Source of the DNA: a virus
Direction: 5' to 3' (one strand)
Virus record (IMG/VR): IMGVR_UViG_3300043410_000540
Span: 1 to 63,058 of that record
Length of the DNA: 63,058 nt
A model generated the notes under the pieces. It did no database searches, was not told the DNA's origin, and worked only from the letters and a program-made list of their open reading frames with translations. The position numbers and the translations under genes were made by a program. This document shows positions 16,022-24,214 of this stretch, in pieces; positions within the stretch are counted from its first letter, which is position 1, and each line of letters starts with the position of its first letter.

Positions 16022-17505
16022 AACAATGCAAAATAATCGTTAAGGATGAAGTTAACGTAAAAATAGAAGGACTCGAACTAACAGAGCGCAAGGCTCTGAT
16101 GAAGAAGTTTGAGTATGAGAAGCCGGGTGCGAGGTATTTACCAAGTGTCCGGCTTGGTCGTTGGAATGGCAAGATTAGCTATTTCAGTCTAGGTGGTTCT
16201 AGTTTTGTAAACTTATTACCTGACATCCTTCCCTTCATTGACCAAGCAGGTTATGATATTGAGCTAGAAGACTTGCGTGAGTATTCTACTACGTTCAACT
16301 TCACCGAGTTCAAAGAAGATAGCTTCGCCGCGCACGTGTGGCCTGACAAGCATCCAATGGCAGGTTCTCCTGTTATGATTCGTGACTATCAGATTGAGAT
16401 TATCAACAACTTCTTAAAGAATCCGCAATCACTACAAGAAGTTGCGACTGGTGCTGGCAAAACAATTATGACTGCCGCACTGAGTTATTCAGTAGAGGGT
16501 TATGGACGTTCAATCGTTATCGTTCCTAACAAGGACTTGGTTACACAAACAGAACGTGATTACATTAACGTGGGATTAGACGTAGGTGTATACTTCGGTG
16601 ACAGAAAAGACTACGGTAAGACTCACACAATTTGTACGTGGCAAAGTCTTGGCAACATGTTAAAGAAAACTAAAGCAGATGAAGCAGAGATTACAATAGG
16701 TGAATTCATTGAAGGTGTATGCTGTGTTATCGTTGACGAAGTTCACATGGCTAAAGCTGACGTATTGAAAGAACTATTGACAGGGGTAATGTCACACATT
16801 CCAATTCGTTGGGGATTGACTGGAACTATCCCTAAGAGTGAGTTTGATTATAAAGCTATCATGGTCTCACTTGGACCTGTTATCGGTAAACTATCAGCAA
16901 AAGAATTACAAGACAAAGGCGTGTTATCAAACTGTCACGTTAACATCGTACAATTACAAGATAAAGTAGAGTTCAGTAACTACCAAACTGAATTGAAATA
17001 TCTTCTTGAAGATGACAAACGATTGACTTCTATTTGTCAGTTACTTGAGAAGATTAAAGAGACTGGCAACACATTAATTCTTGTTGATAGAGTGTCAGCA
17101 GGTAGAGCAATTCAAACAAGATTGAGTGAGGCATTCACTAAAGAAAGACTTGATTACGAAGTTAGTTTTGTGTCAGGTGAGACAGGATTAACTGAGAGGA
17201 AAGAACAGTATGATGAAGTGGCTACAGCTACTAACAAGGTTATTGTGGCGACTTATGGTGTGGCCGCTGTGGGTATTAATATTCCTAGGATTTTCAATCT
17301 GGTTCTTGTGGAACCCGGAAAGAGCTTTGTTCGAGTTATCCAATCTATTGGACGAGGTATTAGAAAGGCAGAAGATAAGGACTTTGTACAAATCTGGGAT
17401 ATTACGAGTTCCTGTAAATTCGCCAAACGACATTTGACACAACGTAAGACGTTCTACAAAGAGGCGTCGTACCCGTTTTCGATTGAAAAACTAGACTATA
17501 AGTGA
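16018..17505 (+). CDS. uvsW: UvsW DNA/RNA helicase
   Basis: 495 residues, close to T4 UvsW (503). An N-terminal domain (about 1-115) precedes SF2 motifs: I ATGAGKT at 143-149, II DEVH at 240-243, III GLTGT near 266, then LVDRVSAGRAIQ and VIQSIGRGIRKAE (motif VI) in the C-terminal RecA fold. UvsW unwinds R-loops and branched DNA, moving replication from origins to recombination intermediates. It starts inside the stop of the preceding gene (ATGA). Confidence 0.92.
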   Translation: MKQCKIIVKDEVNVKIEGLELTERKALMKKFEYEKPGARYLPSVRLGRWNGKISYFSLGGSSFVNLLPDILPFIDQAGYDIELEDLREYSTTFNFTEFKEDSFAAHVWPDKHPMAGSPVMIRDYQIEIINNFLKNPQSLQEVATGAGKTIMTAALSYSVEGYGRSIVIVPNKDLVTQTERDYINVGLDVGVYFGDRKDYGKTHTICTWQSLGNMLKKTKADEAEITIGEFIEGVCCVIVDEVHMAKADVLKELLTGVMSHIPIRWGLTGTIPKSEFDYKAIMVSLGPVIGKLSAKELQDKGVLSNCHVNIVQLQDKVEFSNYQTELKYLLEDDKRLTSICQLLEKIKETGNTLILVDRVSAGRAIQTRLSEAFTKERLDYEVSFVSGETGLTERKEQYDEVATATNKVIVATYGVAAVGINIPRIFNLVLVEPGKSFVRVIQSIGRGIRKAEDKDFVQIWDITSSCKFAKRHLTQRKTFYKEASYPFSIEKLDYK

Positions 17506-17511
17506 TACAAT
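17483..17511 (+). promoter_or_regulatory. leaderless-type promoter inside the uvsW 3' end
   Basis: TTGAAA (17483-17488), 17 nt, TACAAT (17506-17511), followed by ATG at 17518. An overlapping TATAAT at 17511-17516 is too close to the ATG to use. Predicted +1 coincides with the start codon. Confidence 0.6.
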
Positions 17512-17517
17512 ATAATT

Positions 17518-18018
17518 ATGCGAATTTTAACTTTAGACAACCAATACTATAACTTAGAGACACTACCAGAAGAAGTAGATGACTTACGCTTTGCTATCTT
17601 AGATAACAGCACACCAACAAACGTAGACTATCATTACATTCCATTAATCTTCTTAGAATCGTTTAACTCACCTGCTCTCGTATTGAGAGTGGGAGACAAG
17701 ACTATAAAGATGCCGGTTGATTGGCAAATATTAATAGGCGAACCTGAAATGGGTGACTTAGAAACGTTACCATTAACAAGTATCAATGATCGGGGATTCA
17801 AAGCATTTGAGTTTAATCCATTGTCAGCATTCAGACCCAGCTTTCAAGACATTGAGATTGTAGACATATATCACGATGTAACATGGTATGCACCTCGATT
17901 GAAGAACGGACAGTTCTTATGTGTACCGATAGATGATACAGATAAACCCCGATGTGTTTACTTTGTAAAAGAGATTAGTAGAAACTGTGAAATCGTAGAC
18001 TATCAACAGGCTTGGTAA
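17518..18018 (+). CDS. conserved T4-like protein upstream of gp62
   Basis: 166 residues. Beta-rich, with LETLPLTSINDRGFKAFEFN, FRPSFQDIEIVDIYHDVTWY and LKNGQFLCVPI segments that I associate with a conserved unnamed protein of marine T4-like phages. It follows uvsW and overlaps the gp62 candidate by 1 nt. A replication-accessory role is inferred from position only. Confidence 0.65.
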   Translation: MRILTLDNQYYNLETLPEEVDDLRFAILDNSTPTNVDYHYIPLIFLESFNSPALVLRVGDKTIKMPVDWQILIGEPEMGDLETLPLTSINDRGFKAFEFNPLSAFRPSFQDIEIVDIYHDVTWYAPRLKNGQFLCVPIDDTDKPRCVYFVKEISRNCEIVDYQQAW

Positions 18019-18614
18019 TGGCAACTAAAAAACCCGCAATAGCAAAAGACGAAAAGTTTGAAAAGCAAGACCTTGATTTGTTTGAGGCACTAGGTGCATT
18101 AGACAAGAAGGACTATGGATATTATTCTAGGCTCACGGAAGACCAGAAGAAGAAATTCTCTCACTATATGATGACTACTTGGATGAGTATGGTAGATTCA
18201 CGCAACAGTGAATTGCAAGGATACTATATTCGTGCCACTGATATGGCAGCGAACAAGCACATGTTCAACGAAAACGTTCAACGTCATCCTGAATTGCAAT
18301 GGTTGATGCTATGTGCTATTAGTCCTGGCATGGGTGCTCAACGTAGAAAGTGGATCCCGCATCTATCACCTAAAGTTGCGATGTTAAAAGAAACACCCAA
18401 GGCTAAAGACATAAAAGAATATTACAGCAAAATCTATCCTGGAACTAAAGACAGTGACTTGACTATGATTAGTGATGTGTTTGTTAAAGAACACAAGAAG
18501 AAAGTATATCTAGCAAGTGTATACCCACTGATGAAACAGACTGACATTGAACTACTAGCACAAATGGTTACTGATGAAGATATTGAACAATATGAGCGAG
18601 ACCGAGGAAACTAA
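18018..18614 (+). CDS. 62: clamp-loader small subunit (gp62-like)
   Basis: 198 residues; T4 gp62 has 187. All-helical. LQWLMLCAISPGMGAQRRKWIPHL matches in order the T4 segment NYLMAAVPRGKRYGKWAKL, and KDIKEYYSKIYPG fits the region after it. gp62 forms a clamp loader with four gp44 subunits and loads the gp45 clamp. Neither gp44 nor gp45 lies in this window. I start at the ATG overlapping the previous stop (TAATG) rather than the TTG at 18012. Moderate certainty. Confidence 0.6.
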   Translation: MATKKPAIAKDEKFEKQDLDLFEALGALDKKDYGYYSRLTEDQKKKFSHYMMTTWMSMVDSRNSELQGYYIRATDMAANKHMFNENVQRHPELQWLMLCAISPGMGAQRRKWIPHLSPKVAMLKETPKAKDIKEYYSKIYPGTKDSDLTMISDVFVKEHKKKVYLASVYPLMKQTDIELLAQMVTDEDIEQYERDRGN

Positions 18615-19290
18615 ACCAATATATGGTTGTGAATTTTGTAATCGTAAATTTGCAAGAGAACGCACATTAGTTTCCCACATCTGTGAAACAAAATCTAGAT
18701 GGCTTAGTAGAGATACCGCAGGCAATCGTTTGGGATATCAATGCTTCTTGCAATTCTATAAAAAGAATACAACAGCAAAGAAACCCAAGCCATACGAGGA
18801 GTATATTCGTAGCCCGTACTATACTGCGTTTGCTAAGTTCGGTAGTTACTGTGTTGATGTGCAAGTTATCAACGTAAGTAGATATGTTGATTGGCTATTG
18901 AAAGATAGTATCAAGCTAGATAATTGGGCAACTGACGCAAACTACACAAAGTTCTTGTGTGAGTATCTTAGAATAGAAGACCCATTTGATGCTATTTACC
19001 GAAGCGTTGAGAAGTGTGTTGAATTGGGTGAGGCCCAAAATATATTACCAAATGATGTGTTGAGATTTGGGAATGTGAACAAAATCTGTTACGCCATAAC
19101 AACGGGCAAAATCTCCCCCTGGATGTTGTATTGTAGCGACAGTGGTACCCAATTTCTAGCTAACTTAAATGAAGATCATGTTAGAATAGTCATAGATTAT
19201 ATAAATCCACAACAATGGGCATTGAAGTTTAACCGTGACGAAAATCTTAAACAACAAATCAGAGACACGCTCCAAGCCGCAGGGTACTAA
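18592..19290 (+). CDS. conserved protein with N-terminal C2H2 zinc finger
   Basis: 232 residues. CEFCNRKFARERTLVSHIC near residues 13-31 is a zinc-finger-like Cys-x2-Cys...His-x1-Cys knuckle, followed by a helical domain (LGYQCFLQFYKK; SRYVDWLLKDS; CEYLRIEDPFDAIY). From memory this architecture is conserved beside replication genes of T4-like phages. The start overlaps gp62 by 23 nt; an alternative ATG at 18574 adds six residues. Likely nucleic-acid binding. Confidence 0.65.
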   Translation: MSETEETKPIYGCEFCNRKFARERTLVSHICETKSRWLSRDTAGNRLGYQCFLQFYKKNTTAKKPKPYEEYIRSPYYTAFAKFGSYCVDVQVINVSRYVDWLLKDSIKLDNWATDANYTKFLCEYLRIEDPFDAIYRSVEKCVELGEAQNILPNDVLRFGNVNKICYAITTGKISPWMLYCSDSGTQFLANLNEDHVRIVIDYINPQQWALKFNRDENLKQQIRDTLQAAGY

Positions 19291-19474
19291 AGTAACACTT
19301 GATTGGCGGCACGGGCGTGATGGGACAGAATCATGGAATGAGATTTGTGCTTGGGTAATTGAGCAATATGGTATGCCAGGCACACTTTACACATGGCACC
19401 CAACGGAAGACTACATGCAGTTCTACTTTCATAGAGAAAAGGATGCTATTCATTTTAGTTTGAGGTGGTTATGA
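19235..19474 (+). CDS. LRW-array protein 1
   Basis: 79 residues from a GTG inside the previous gene; the exact start is uncertain because no good ribosome-binding site is visible. The core ICAWVIEQYGMPG, WHPTEDYMQFYFHREKDA and FSLRWL gives the family pattern: W, five or so residues, (F/Y)G, a W, then an acidic-aromatic F-x-L-(R/K)-W ending. First member of the array. Its last codons TTGAGGTGGTTATGA carry the next gene's AGG ribosome-binding site. Confidence 0.65.
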   Translation: MTKILNNKSETRSKPQGTKVTLDWRHGRDGTESWNEICAWVIEQYGMPGTLYTWHPTEDYMQFYFHREKDAIHFSLRWL

Positions 19475-19734
19475 AAGAACCCTATTTTGTTAGAGAAAGA
19501 TACATTGTTAATGTATGTAGAGGTCTATGGATAGAGCCTTGGCCCAAATACTTTGATAACTTTTGGAATCATTGTCTTGCTATTGGTCATGAAAATGAAT
19601 GGCAAACTATCACTGTTGCTAACCATGAACTTAAACCATTAGGTGGTAAACTGATTATAACTAAAACACAAGGGTGGTACTTACGTTGGGATGATGAAAA
19701 AACTCACGCATTTTTTATATTAAAGTGGTCATGA
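19471..19734 (+). CDS. LRW-array protein 2
   Basis: 87 residues. Contains YFDNFWNHCLAIGHENEW and ends WDDEKTHAFFILKWS. GAGGTGG in the previous gene's LRW codons lies 3-9 nt before this ATG. Aromatic-rich, lacks the (F/Y)G turn of member 1. Confidence 0.65.
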   Translation: MKEPYFVRERYIVNVCRGLWIEPWPKYFDNFWNHCLAIGHENEWQTITVANHELKPLGGKLIITKTQGWYLRWDDEKTHAFFILKWS

Positions 19735-19913
19735 ATCAACATAGTATCGCTATCGAAAGATGGACTTGGAAACATAGAAATGAAGTGAGAATGTGGCTAG
19801 TTGAGAACTTCGGTGTTCATGGTGGTCGCTGGTTTGAAGATCCTGACTACGGATTAGATAATCTAGTTATGGATGAAGATGTTTATATGATGTATAGGTT
19901 GAGGTGGGAATAA
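19731..19913 (+). CDS. LRW-array protein 3
   Basis: 60 residues, close to the minimal form of the family: NEVRMWLVENFGVHGGRWFED then DEDVYMMYRLRWE. ATGA start overlap and TAATG stop overlap. The GAGGTGGGAATAATG end supplies the next gene's ribosome-binding site. Confidence 0.65.
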   Translation: MNQHSIAIERWTWKHRNEVRMWLVENFGVHGGRWFEDPDYGLDNLVMDEDVYMMYRLRWE

Positions 19914-20086
19914 TGGATCTTACTGAAGAACAATGTGACAAAATTTTTACTCCAAGTGAGGCAGAGCAAACTTGGCTAGTGTTACAAGGTAAATGCCCGC
20001 ACAACGGCGGCTGGCGTCATGTGGGTCACGGTCATAACGATGACTGCTATGAATGTAAATTATGCAGCGAATCAAGATGGTGGTAA
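19913..20086 (+). CDS. small zinc-ribbon-like protein in the LRW array
   Basis: 57 residues. CPHNGGWRHVGHGHNDDCYECKLC offers Cys, several His and Cys-x2-Cys-x2-Cys ligands for at least one zinc. It is not an LRW paralogue, although it ends SRWW. TAATG start overlap with the previous gene. Confidence 0.6.
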   Translation: MDLTEEQCDKIFTPSEAEQTWLVLQGKCPHNGGWRHVGHGHNDDCYECKLCSESRWW

Positions 20087-20087
20087 C

Positions 20088-20333
20088 ATGAGACTGAAAG
20101 CGTTCAGAGGCAATCTGATGGCGCACAAACATCGCGGTAATCGCTGGACAGTGAGAGTTGCTGGCAAGATTGATGATGAAGTGTGGTGTTGGTTAAGTGA
20201 TAATTATGGCGAAGAAGATTTTGAAAATGGTCCCTGGGCTAGAATGTATGCTTCATGGGACTATTATAGTCACGCTACTTATGATGTAACAGACCCTAAA
20301 ATTATTACTATGTTGAAATTGAGGTTTGAATGA
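20088..20333 (+). CDS. LRW-array protein 4
   Basis: 81 residues. DDEVWCWLSDNYGEEDF matches the W...(F/Y)G core and the end is ITMLKLRFE, a conservative variant of LRW. The ATG at 20088 follows the previous stop by 1 nt; a longer in-frame opening into the zinc gene is rejected. Confidence 0.65.
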   Translation: MRLKAFRGNLMAHKHRGNRWTVRVAGKIDDEVWCWLSDNYGEEDFENGPWARMYASWDYYSHATYDVTDPKIITMLKLRFE

Positions 20334-20647
20334 TTACAAGTGTATGGTACTCTACGGACGATCATAGACCTTCTGTAGAGGGTTATTACCTAGCATACAA
20401 ATTGCCTACTTTAGGTGATGATGAAGAAGGCTACGGGGTATACTACTGGGATGAGTTTTATAGAGACTGGAGAGAATCGAGTTCCCCTCAGTCACACGGC
20501 GTTAGAGTTAGCTTATGGTCAGAATTGCCACCACACGACCCTCGTGATAATACTGTACATCCACCCTCAGTAGCAGAAATTGACGCTTGGAATAATGTGA
20601 TGAATGCCATTGACAAATTTAACATGGTGAAAGAGTTGAGTAGATAA
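20330..20647 (+). CDS. DUF551-like protein
   Basis: 105 residues. WYSTDDHRPSVEGYYLAYK, YYWDEFYRDWRESS and LWSELPPHDP follow the DUF551 pattern (W-x-S near the start, P-x2-G-x-Y/V-L, aromatic strand, W-x-x-LP-x-PP). Such proteins are frequent in phages and prophages and have no known function. Interrupts the LRW series; ATGA overlap upstream and 1-nt overlap downstream. Confidence 0.6.
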   Translation: MITSVWYSTDDHRPSVEGYYLAYKLPTLGDDEEGYGVYYWDEFYRDWRESSSPQSHGVRVSLWSELPPHDPRDNTVHPPSVAEIDAWNNVMNAIDKFNMVKELSR

Positions 20648-20991
20648 TGTTAGAAGTTGTGAACAAGATTCTCGGAATGTTTGGTAAAGACATTCAAGCG
20701 AAAGCTACCCGAAAGATAGCAAACCCCGGTGACCAATTTAGCCCATTTAAGATAGTAGATGGGTATATTGGGTTTAAACCTTTCCTAATTATTGAGAATC
20801 AAAACGAAACTATGTTATACTCACATGACTGTGTAGCAATTGATACCCGGTCAGAAGTTGAATTATGGATACTTGACCAACCAGTTCACATGTGGAAGTA
20901 TGCAGAAGAATGTGATGATTGTCACCCTGCAATGACAAGATTTTTAGTAAACAAAGAATTATTAACTTGGATGGAGTTAAAATGGAATTGA
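20647..20991 (+). CDS. LRW-array protein 5
   Basis: 114 residues. N-terminal half is unrelated to other members (LEVVNKILGMFGKDI; DGYIGFKPFLIIENQ). The C-terminal half has ELWILDQPVHMWKYAEEC and ends LLTWMELKWN, the family ending. Cys-rich ECDDCHP near residue 92 may bind metal. The ATG of the next gene lies inside its last codons. Confidence 0.6.
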   Translation: MLEVVNKILGMFGKDIQAKATRKIANPGDQFSPFKIVDGYIGFKPFLIIENQNETMLYSHDCVAIDTRSEVELWILDQPVHMWKYAEECDDCHPAMTRFLVNKELLTWMELKWN

Positions 20992-21419
20992 ATCACTTAT
21001 CAGATAATGAATTGATTGAGCATATCATTAGATATGATAATGACCCTGTGAGGGTTCGTCTTGCCACTCACATGCAACGAGTTAGTGGTGCTATCATTGA
21101 TGACTTGCTTGATGCTGGTATGGATGACACATGGTGTAATTTTGATAGTGTTGTGAATGGTGCTCAATATCACCCCGGTCGATATATTACGCACCTTGAG
21201 AATGAAGTTGAATATCTTAACGACAAATTATCCGACGCCCTCAAAGAAATCAAAGAACTTCAAGCACGAACTATCATGGACTTTATCGGTGAACTTAAAC
21301 AAGAGATTAAGACTGTAGAATGGTGCAGAGATGAGGCTTACAGAGATAGAGACAAAGCACAAGAGAATGAAAAGTTGATGAAAAGTAAACTTAGCATGTG
21401 GGCTGAGTTGAACAGATGA
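20982..21419 (+). CDS. coiled-coil protein in the LRW array
   Basis: 145 residues. HLSDNELIEHIIRYDNDPV at the start is a pattern I know from small phage proteins; residues 70-145 form a long heptad coiled coil (LENEVEYLNDKLSDALKEI). It begins 10 nt inside the preceding gene after GGAG and is not an LRW paralogue. Confidence 0.65.
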   Translation: MELNHLSDNELIEHIIRYDNDPVRVRLATHMQRVSGAIIDDLLDAGMDDTWCNFDSVVNGAQYHPGRYITHLENEVEYLNDKLSDALKEIKELQARTIMDFIGELKQEIKTVEWCRDEAYRDRDKAQENEKLMKSKLSMWAELNR

Positions 21420-21640
21420 ACGATAAAGTGAAAAGTTTTATGGAACAATGGTTCGGTGAAGAAGAACTCAATGACAAGTACTGGCCCTATCAGTTTACTA
21501 TCAATGACTGGCAACGTATTCGTGAAACTGAACGATTTTGCTATAACAGTTTTAAAAGTGGTAACTGGCGCAATCGTGGAAGATACTTTGGATTCAAACG
21601 TAAGCAAGATTACGAATGGTTCTTATTAAGGTGGCTATGA
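21416..21640 (+). CDS. LRW-array protein 6
   Basis: 74 residues: SFMEQWFGEEELN, YWPYQFTINDW, then FGFKRKQDYEWFLLRWL. The last 13 residues are close to the consensus ending of the family. Its TTAAGGTGGCTATGA end is both coding sequence and ribosome-binding site. Confidence 0.7.
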   Translation: MNDKVKSFMEQWFGEEELNDKYWPYQFTINDWQRIRETERFCYNSFKSGNWRNRGRYFGFKRKQDYEWFLLRWL

Positions 21641-21894
21641 GAGTAGAGTTTAATCAAGGCGTACCCGAAGGATGTAAGCAATGGCTTTGGGATAATGTCG
21701 GACCCGGCAATATAACATTGACTAGACCTGGTATCATTGACACAAAAGATAGTCCCGAGTATGCTTGGTTCTTTGAGCGTATTAAGAAACCAACAACCCC
21801 GGAATCGTTTTATGACGACCCATTTTATTTTGTCCCTACTATCACAGTGAAAGATGAAAAGATGGCAACAATATTTGCTTTGAGGTGGCTATGA
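21637..21894 (+). CDS. LRW-array protein 7
   Basis: 85 residues. CKQWLWDNVGPGNITL resembles the same region of member 18 (QWLAKNVGPRMHYL), and the end is VKDEKMATIFALRWL. Starts on ATGA after AAGGTGG. Confidence 0.7.
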   Translation: MRVEFNQGVPEGCKQWLWDNVGPGNITLTRPGIIDTKDSPEYAWFFERIKKPTTPESFYDDPFYFVPTITVKDEKMATIFALRWL

Positions 21895-22139
21895 TGGATT
21901 TAGAACTTGTAAAAAAGATTGTGGCTAGACAAGGGCAGAATGAGTTTCTCAAAAAACCTATCGTATTGCCACCCGAAGCAAAAGTTGTCACTGGTCAAAT
22001 GAAGGAAGATGCTTACTTACATTTCCTAGAAACTAACTGCGGGGTAGAGATACATTTGTCAGAATATCATAACGAGATAGTTGGGTACAATGTCATTGAT
22101 GAAAAGAAATTTTCTTGGTTTGTATTGAAATGGTCATGA
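21891..22139 (+). CDS. LRW-array protein 8
   Basis: 82 residues. LVKKIVARQGQNEFLKKP, HFLETNCGVEIHLSEYHNEI, then VIDEKKFSWFVLKWS. Two ATG codons (21891, 21894) are both possible starts; the first overlaps the previous stop. Followed by an 11-nt gap, the longest between members so far. Confidence 0.7.
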   Translation: MMDLELVKKIVARQGQNEFLKKPIVLPPEAKVVTGQMKEDAYLHFLETNCGVEIHLSEYHNEIVGYNVIDEKKFSWFVLKWS

Positions 22140-22150
22140 AGGGACAATAA

Positions 22151-22489
22151 ATGGCACAGCCAATCATCATGCCAATAATTAGACAGGTGACACCCACTTT
22201 ACTAGCTAATAGTATCTTAGGTGTACAACCCATGACGGGCCCGGTGGGTGAAATCTTTACTATGAAGGCTAACTACGCTCCGCTCAAATATAAATTTAGC
22301 CGTGCTAAATGGTACTATGCAGACCATCGTTATGAAGATTATGATGCTATCATAGCATGGTGTACTGAACAGTTTGGTCCGCGACCCAAACGCCCTGATG
22401 CATGGACACGATGGGTTGATGAACACATTGACCGTATTAAATTCCGTGACGAAAAAGATTATGCTTGGTTTGTGTTGAGATGGTCATGA
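22151..22489 (+). CDS. LRW-array protein 9, with a major-capsid-like N-terminal segment
   Basis: 112 residues in two parts. Residues 1-42 (IIMPIIRQVTPTLLANSI, GVQPMTGPVGEIFTMKANY) closely follow the conserved motif near the mature N terminus of T4-like gp23 capsid proteins (PMVRRAVPNLIAFDICGVQP, then MNSPTGQVFALRAVYG in T4). Residues 55-112 are an ordinary array domain (AIIAWCTEQFGPRP; RDEKDYAWFVLRWS). The gene looks like a fusion of a capsid-gene fragment to an array member. AAGGGA precedes the ATG. Function unknown. Confidence 0.7.
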   Translation: MAQPIIMPIIRQVTPTLLANSILGVQPMTGPVGEIFTMKANYAPLKYKFSRAKWYYADHRYEDYDAIIAWCTEQFGPRPKRPDAWTRWVDEHIDRIKFRDEKDYAWFVLRWS

Positions 22490-22764
22490 CAGATACAGTC
22501 AAACTAGAGTGGACAGATATTTGTCGCCACGAGCATAGGTGTGAGAGCGGGAAAATGTTCCATCACACTGTGCCCAGCTATAGTGTATACGTTCAAGCAT
22601 ACCAATGGTTGCGGGTAGAGCGTGGGTATAAGTTTATATGTGCTGCAGCCGAGATATCAGAGGAAGAATACCCGGAAAGGGGTGGTAAAATTCACACCGG
22701 CAGATTCATATTCAAGTTCTTATGTGAGCAAGAGTATATGTGGTTTAAGTTGAGGTGGAGTTAA
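22486..22764 (+). CDS. LRW-array protein 10
   Basis: 92 residues. CRHEHRCESGKMFHH near the start is rich in Cys and His; QAYQWLRVERGYKFICAA and FIFKFLCEQEYMWFKLRWS follow. ATGA start. The end GAGGTGGAGTTAATG contains two overlapping Shine-Dalgarno cores. Confidence 0.65.
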   Translation: MTDTVKLEWTDICRHEHRCESGKMFHHTVPSYSVYVQAYQWLRVERGYKFICAAAEISEEEYPERGGKIHTGRFIFKFLCEQEYMWFKLRWS

Positions 22765-23042
22765 TGGAATATTTTTACGGTGGCGGCGGCAACAATCGCC
22801 CTGTCTTTTTATACAGATTTAAAGTCAACCCTTGTACTACTGAAATGTATAAGTGGGCACAAGCATATCCTGAGAAAGGTCCCTTCAGTCGGTTTCATGT
22901 TGAATGGCGAGGGGCTTATAGCAAAATGGATAGACCCTTAGAATATGATGTAATTCAGTTTGAACATAGTGAAGCCGCTAAAGTATTCAGAATCGCATTT
23001 GCGGGTGAGTATGAAGAAACCACTTTCAAAGAATACAGATGA
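22764..23042 (+). CDS. LRW-array protein 11 (diverged ending)
   Basis: 92 residues. Begins MEYFYGGGGNNRPVFLYRF; the ending QFEHSEAAKVFRIAFAGEYE aligns with the acidic-aromatic motif but has RIAF in place of LRW and an added tail. TAATG start overlap, ATGA stop overlap. Confidence 0.6.
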   Translation: MEYFYGGGGNNRPVFLYRFKVNPCTTEMYKWAQAYPEKGPFSRFHVEWRGAYSKMDRPLEYDVIQFEHSEAAKVFRIAFAGEYEETTFKEYR

Positions 23043-23269
23043 ACAAGTACGATTACTGGAGATTGTTAAGAATTCTTAAAACAGAATATGATAAACAGTA
23101 TACTGGTTACTATGAACCGACATATACTGGTTTCACAGATTCGTTTGACAAGTACATACAAGAACAGTACGGAATAAAAATGTGGATTCATAATGACGGT
23201 AATATTGATGGTACTTTTGAAATTCTAGACGAAGGTAAGTATGCATGGTGCCTACTTAAACATAAATGA
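23039..23269 (+). CDS. LRW-array protein 12
   Basis: 76 residues. FDKYIQEQYGIKMWIHNDGN matches the (F/Y)G-W core and the end is ILDEGKYAWCLLKHK. The final tryptophan is replaced by HK, consistent with a weaker downstream ribosome-binding site. Confidence 0.65.
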   Translation: MNKYDYWRLLRILKTEYDKQYTGYYEPTYTGFTDSFDKYIQEQYGIKMWIHNDGNIDGTFEILDEGKYAWCLLKHK

Positions 23270-23706
23270 AAATACTTAGACGAATCAAAGCCTACGTTAG
23301 ACTCAAAAAGAGCAGAAATTTTCTAAAGAAACATAAGTGTTTATCTTATAAACAATACAAGCTCCAGTATGACGATGATATAATTAAGTACGCTACTTTG
23401 GTTAGCCACTTCTATCACGGTTACCCATATACATGTTACTTTGAGAAAGTACCCGACGGTGAGTTGTTGATGCCTTGGTTAGAGAAAATGGACGATTGGT
23501 GTCATACTAATTGTTCGGGTAAAGTCAGACATGATATCCATAGAGTTATTCGGGAAAAGGGCTTGATTCACAATCAATATGATGATACAATGATATGGAG
23601 TGATATAGAAGATTTTTCCATGAATGATATCGGTGGACATGACTTGTTATTCTATGCGTTTAAAAGTGAAAAGGATTATGCGTGGTTCAAACTAAGATGG
23701 CAGTAA
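23266..23706 (+). CDS. LRW-array protein 13 (largest member)
   Basis: 146 residues. A basic helix (KILRRIKAYVRLKKSRNFLKK) precedes a Tyr-rich region and the usual ending FKSEKDYAWFKLRWQ. The positive N terminus may bind RNA or DNA. The ATG of the next gene lies in the AGATGG of its LRW codons. Confidence 0.65.
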   Translation: MKILRRIKAYVRLKKSRNFLKKHKCLSYKQYKLQYDDDIIKYATLVSHFYHGYPYTCYFEKVPDGELLMPWLEKMDDWCHTNCSGKVRHDIHRVIREKGLIHNQYDDTMIWSDIEDFSMNDIGGHDLLFYAFKSEKDYAWFKLRWQ

Positions 23707-23960
23707 AAACCAAAGAAGAAGAAATGATGGATATCTTGGCTGAAGAAATTCGCAAAGAAATTGATGAGGGTATCATATCAAATATATTAGTTGAGACTGG
23801 ATGGACACCTGTACAGTTTTATTTTAAGAACGGTGAGCAAGCAGTTGATGTACAGATTTGGTTAGCCGGAACATGTACTGATGACTATCGTAGATTGGGC
23901 AGTGACTACTTGTTTAAAAGTAAGCAAGATGCTGAATGGTTTATTCTACGATGGCTATGA
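23697..23960 (+). CDS. LRW-array protein 14
   Basis: 87 residues, starting MAVKTKEEEMM 10 nt inside member 13. VQIWLAGTCTDDYRRLG and LFKSKQDAEWFILRWL follow. An acidic helix forms the first 30 residues. Confidence 0.65.
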   Translation: MAVKTKEEEMMDILAEEIRKEIDEGIISNILVETGWTPVQFYFKNGEQAVDVQIWLAGTCTDDYRRLGSDYLFKSKQDAEWFILRWL

Positions 23961-24214
23961 CATTCAAAATTGATGAGGGCAGAGTGTATGGAGCACGATA
24001 CTATACCGCAAAACCTCATTGTGATGATTGGGATGAAGCAGTCCCATGGTACATACTACAAGACTGGGTAGAAGAAATGTTCGGAGAAAGTAAGGGTTCT
24101 ATATGGTTTGATAAGGGAATACCTCAACCAGGTGAAAGATGGTATGTGAACAATGCGAAATTTTGGTTTCGCAACAAAGAAGATTTAGAATGGTTTTTAT
24201 TAAGATGGCAATGA
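23957..24214 (+). CDS. LRW-array protein 15
   Basis: 85 residues. WYILQDWVEEMFGESKGSIW is a very clear version of the W...FG...W core and WFRNKEDLEWFLLRWQ a clear ending. ATG codons at 23951 and 23957 are both possible; the second overlaps the previous stop. Confidence 0.7.
   Translation: MTFKIDEGRVYGARYYTAKPHCDDWDEAVPWYILQDWVEEMFGESKGSIWFDKGIPQPGERWYVNNAKFWFRNKEDLEWFLLRWQ

Noticed and set aside
18574-19290. Repeat between the start regions at 18574 (KILNN-x-SET) and 19235 (KILNN-x-SET)
   Set aside because: Similarity spans under 30 nt in overlapping frames constrained by other genes; probably chance.
22140-22150. A separate capsid gene fragment upstream of 22151
   Set aside because: The capsid-like sequence is confined to the start of the 22151 frame; nothing similar precedes it.
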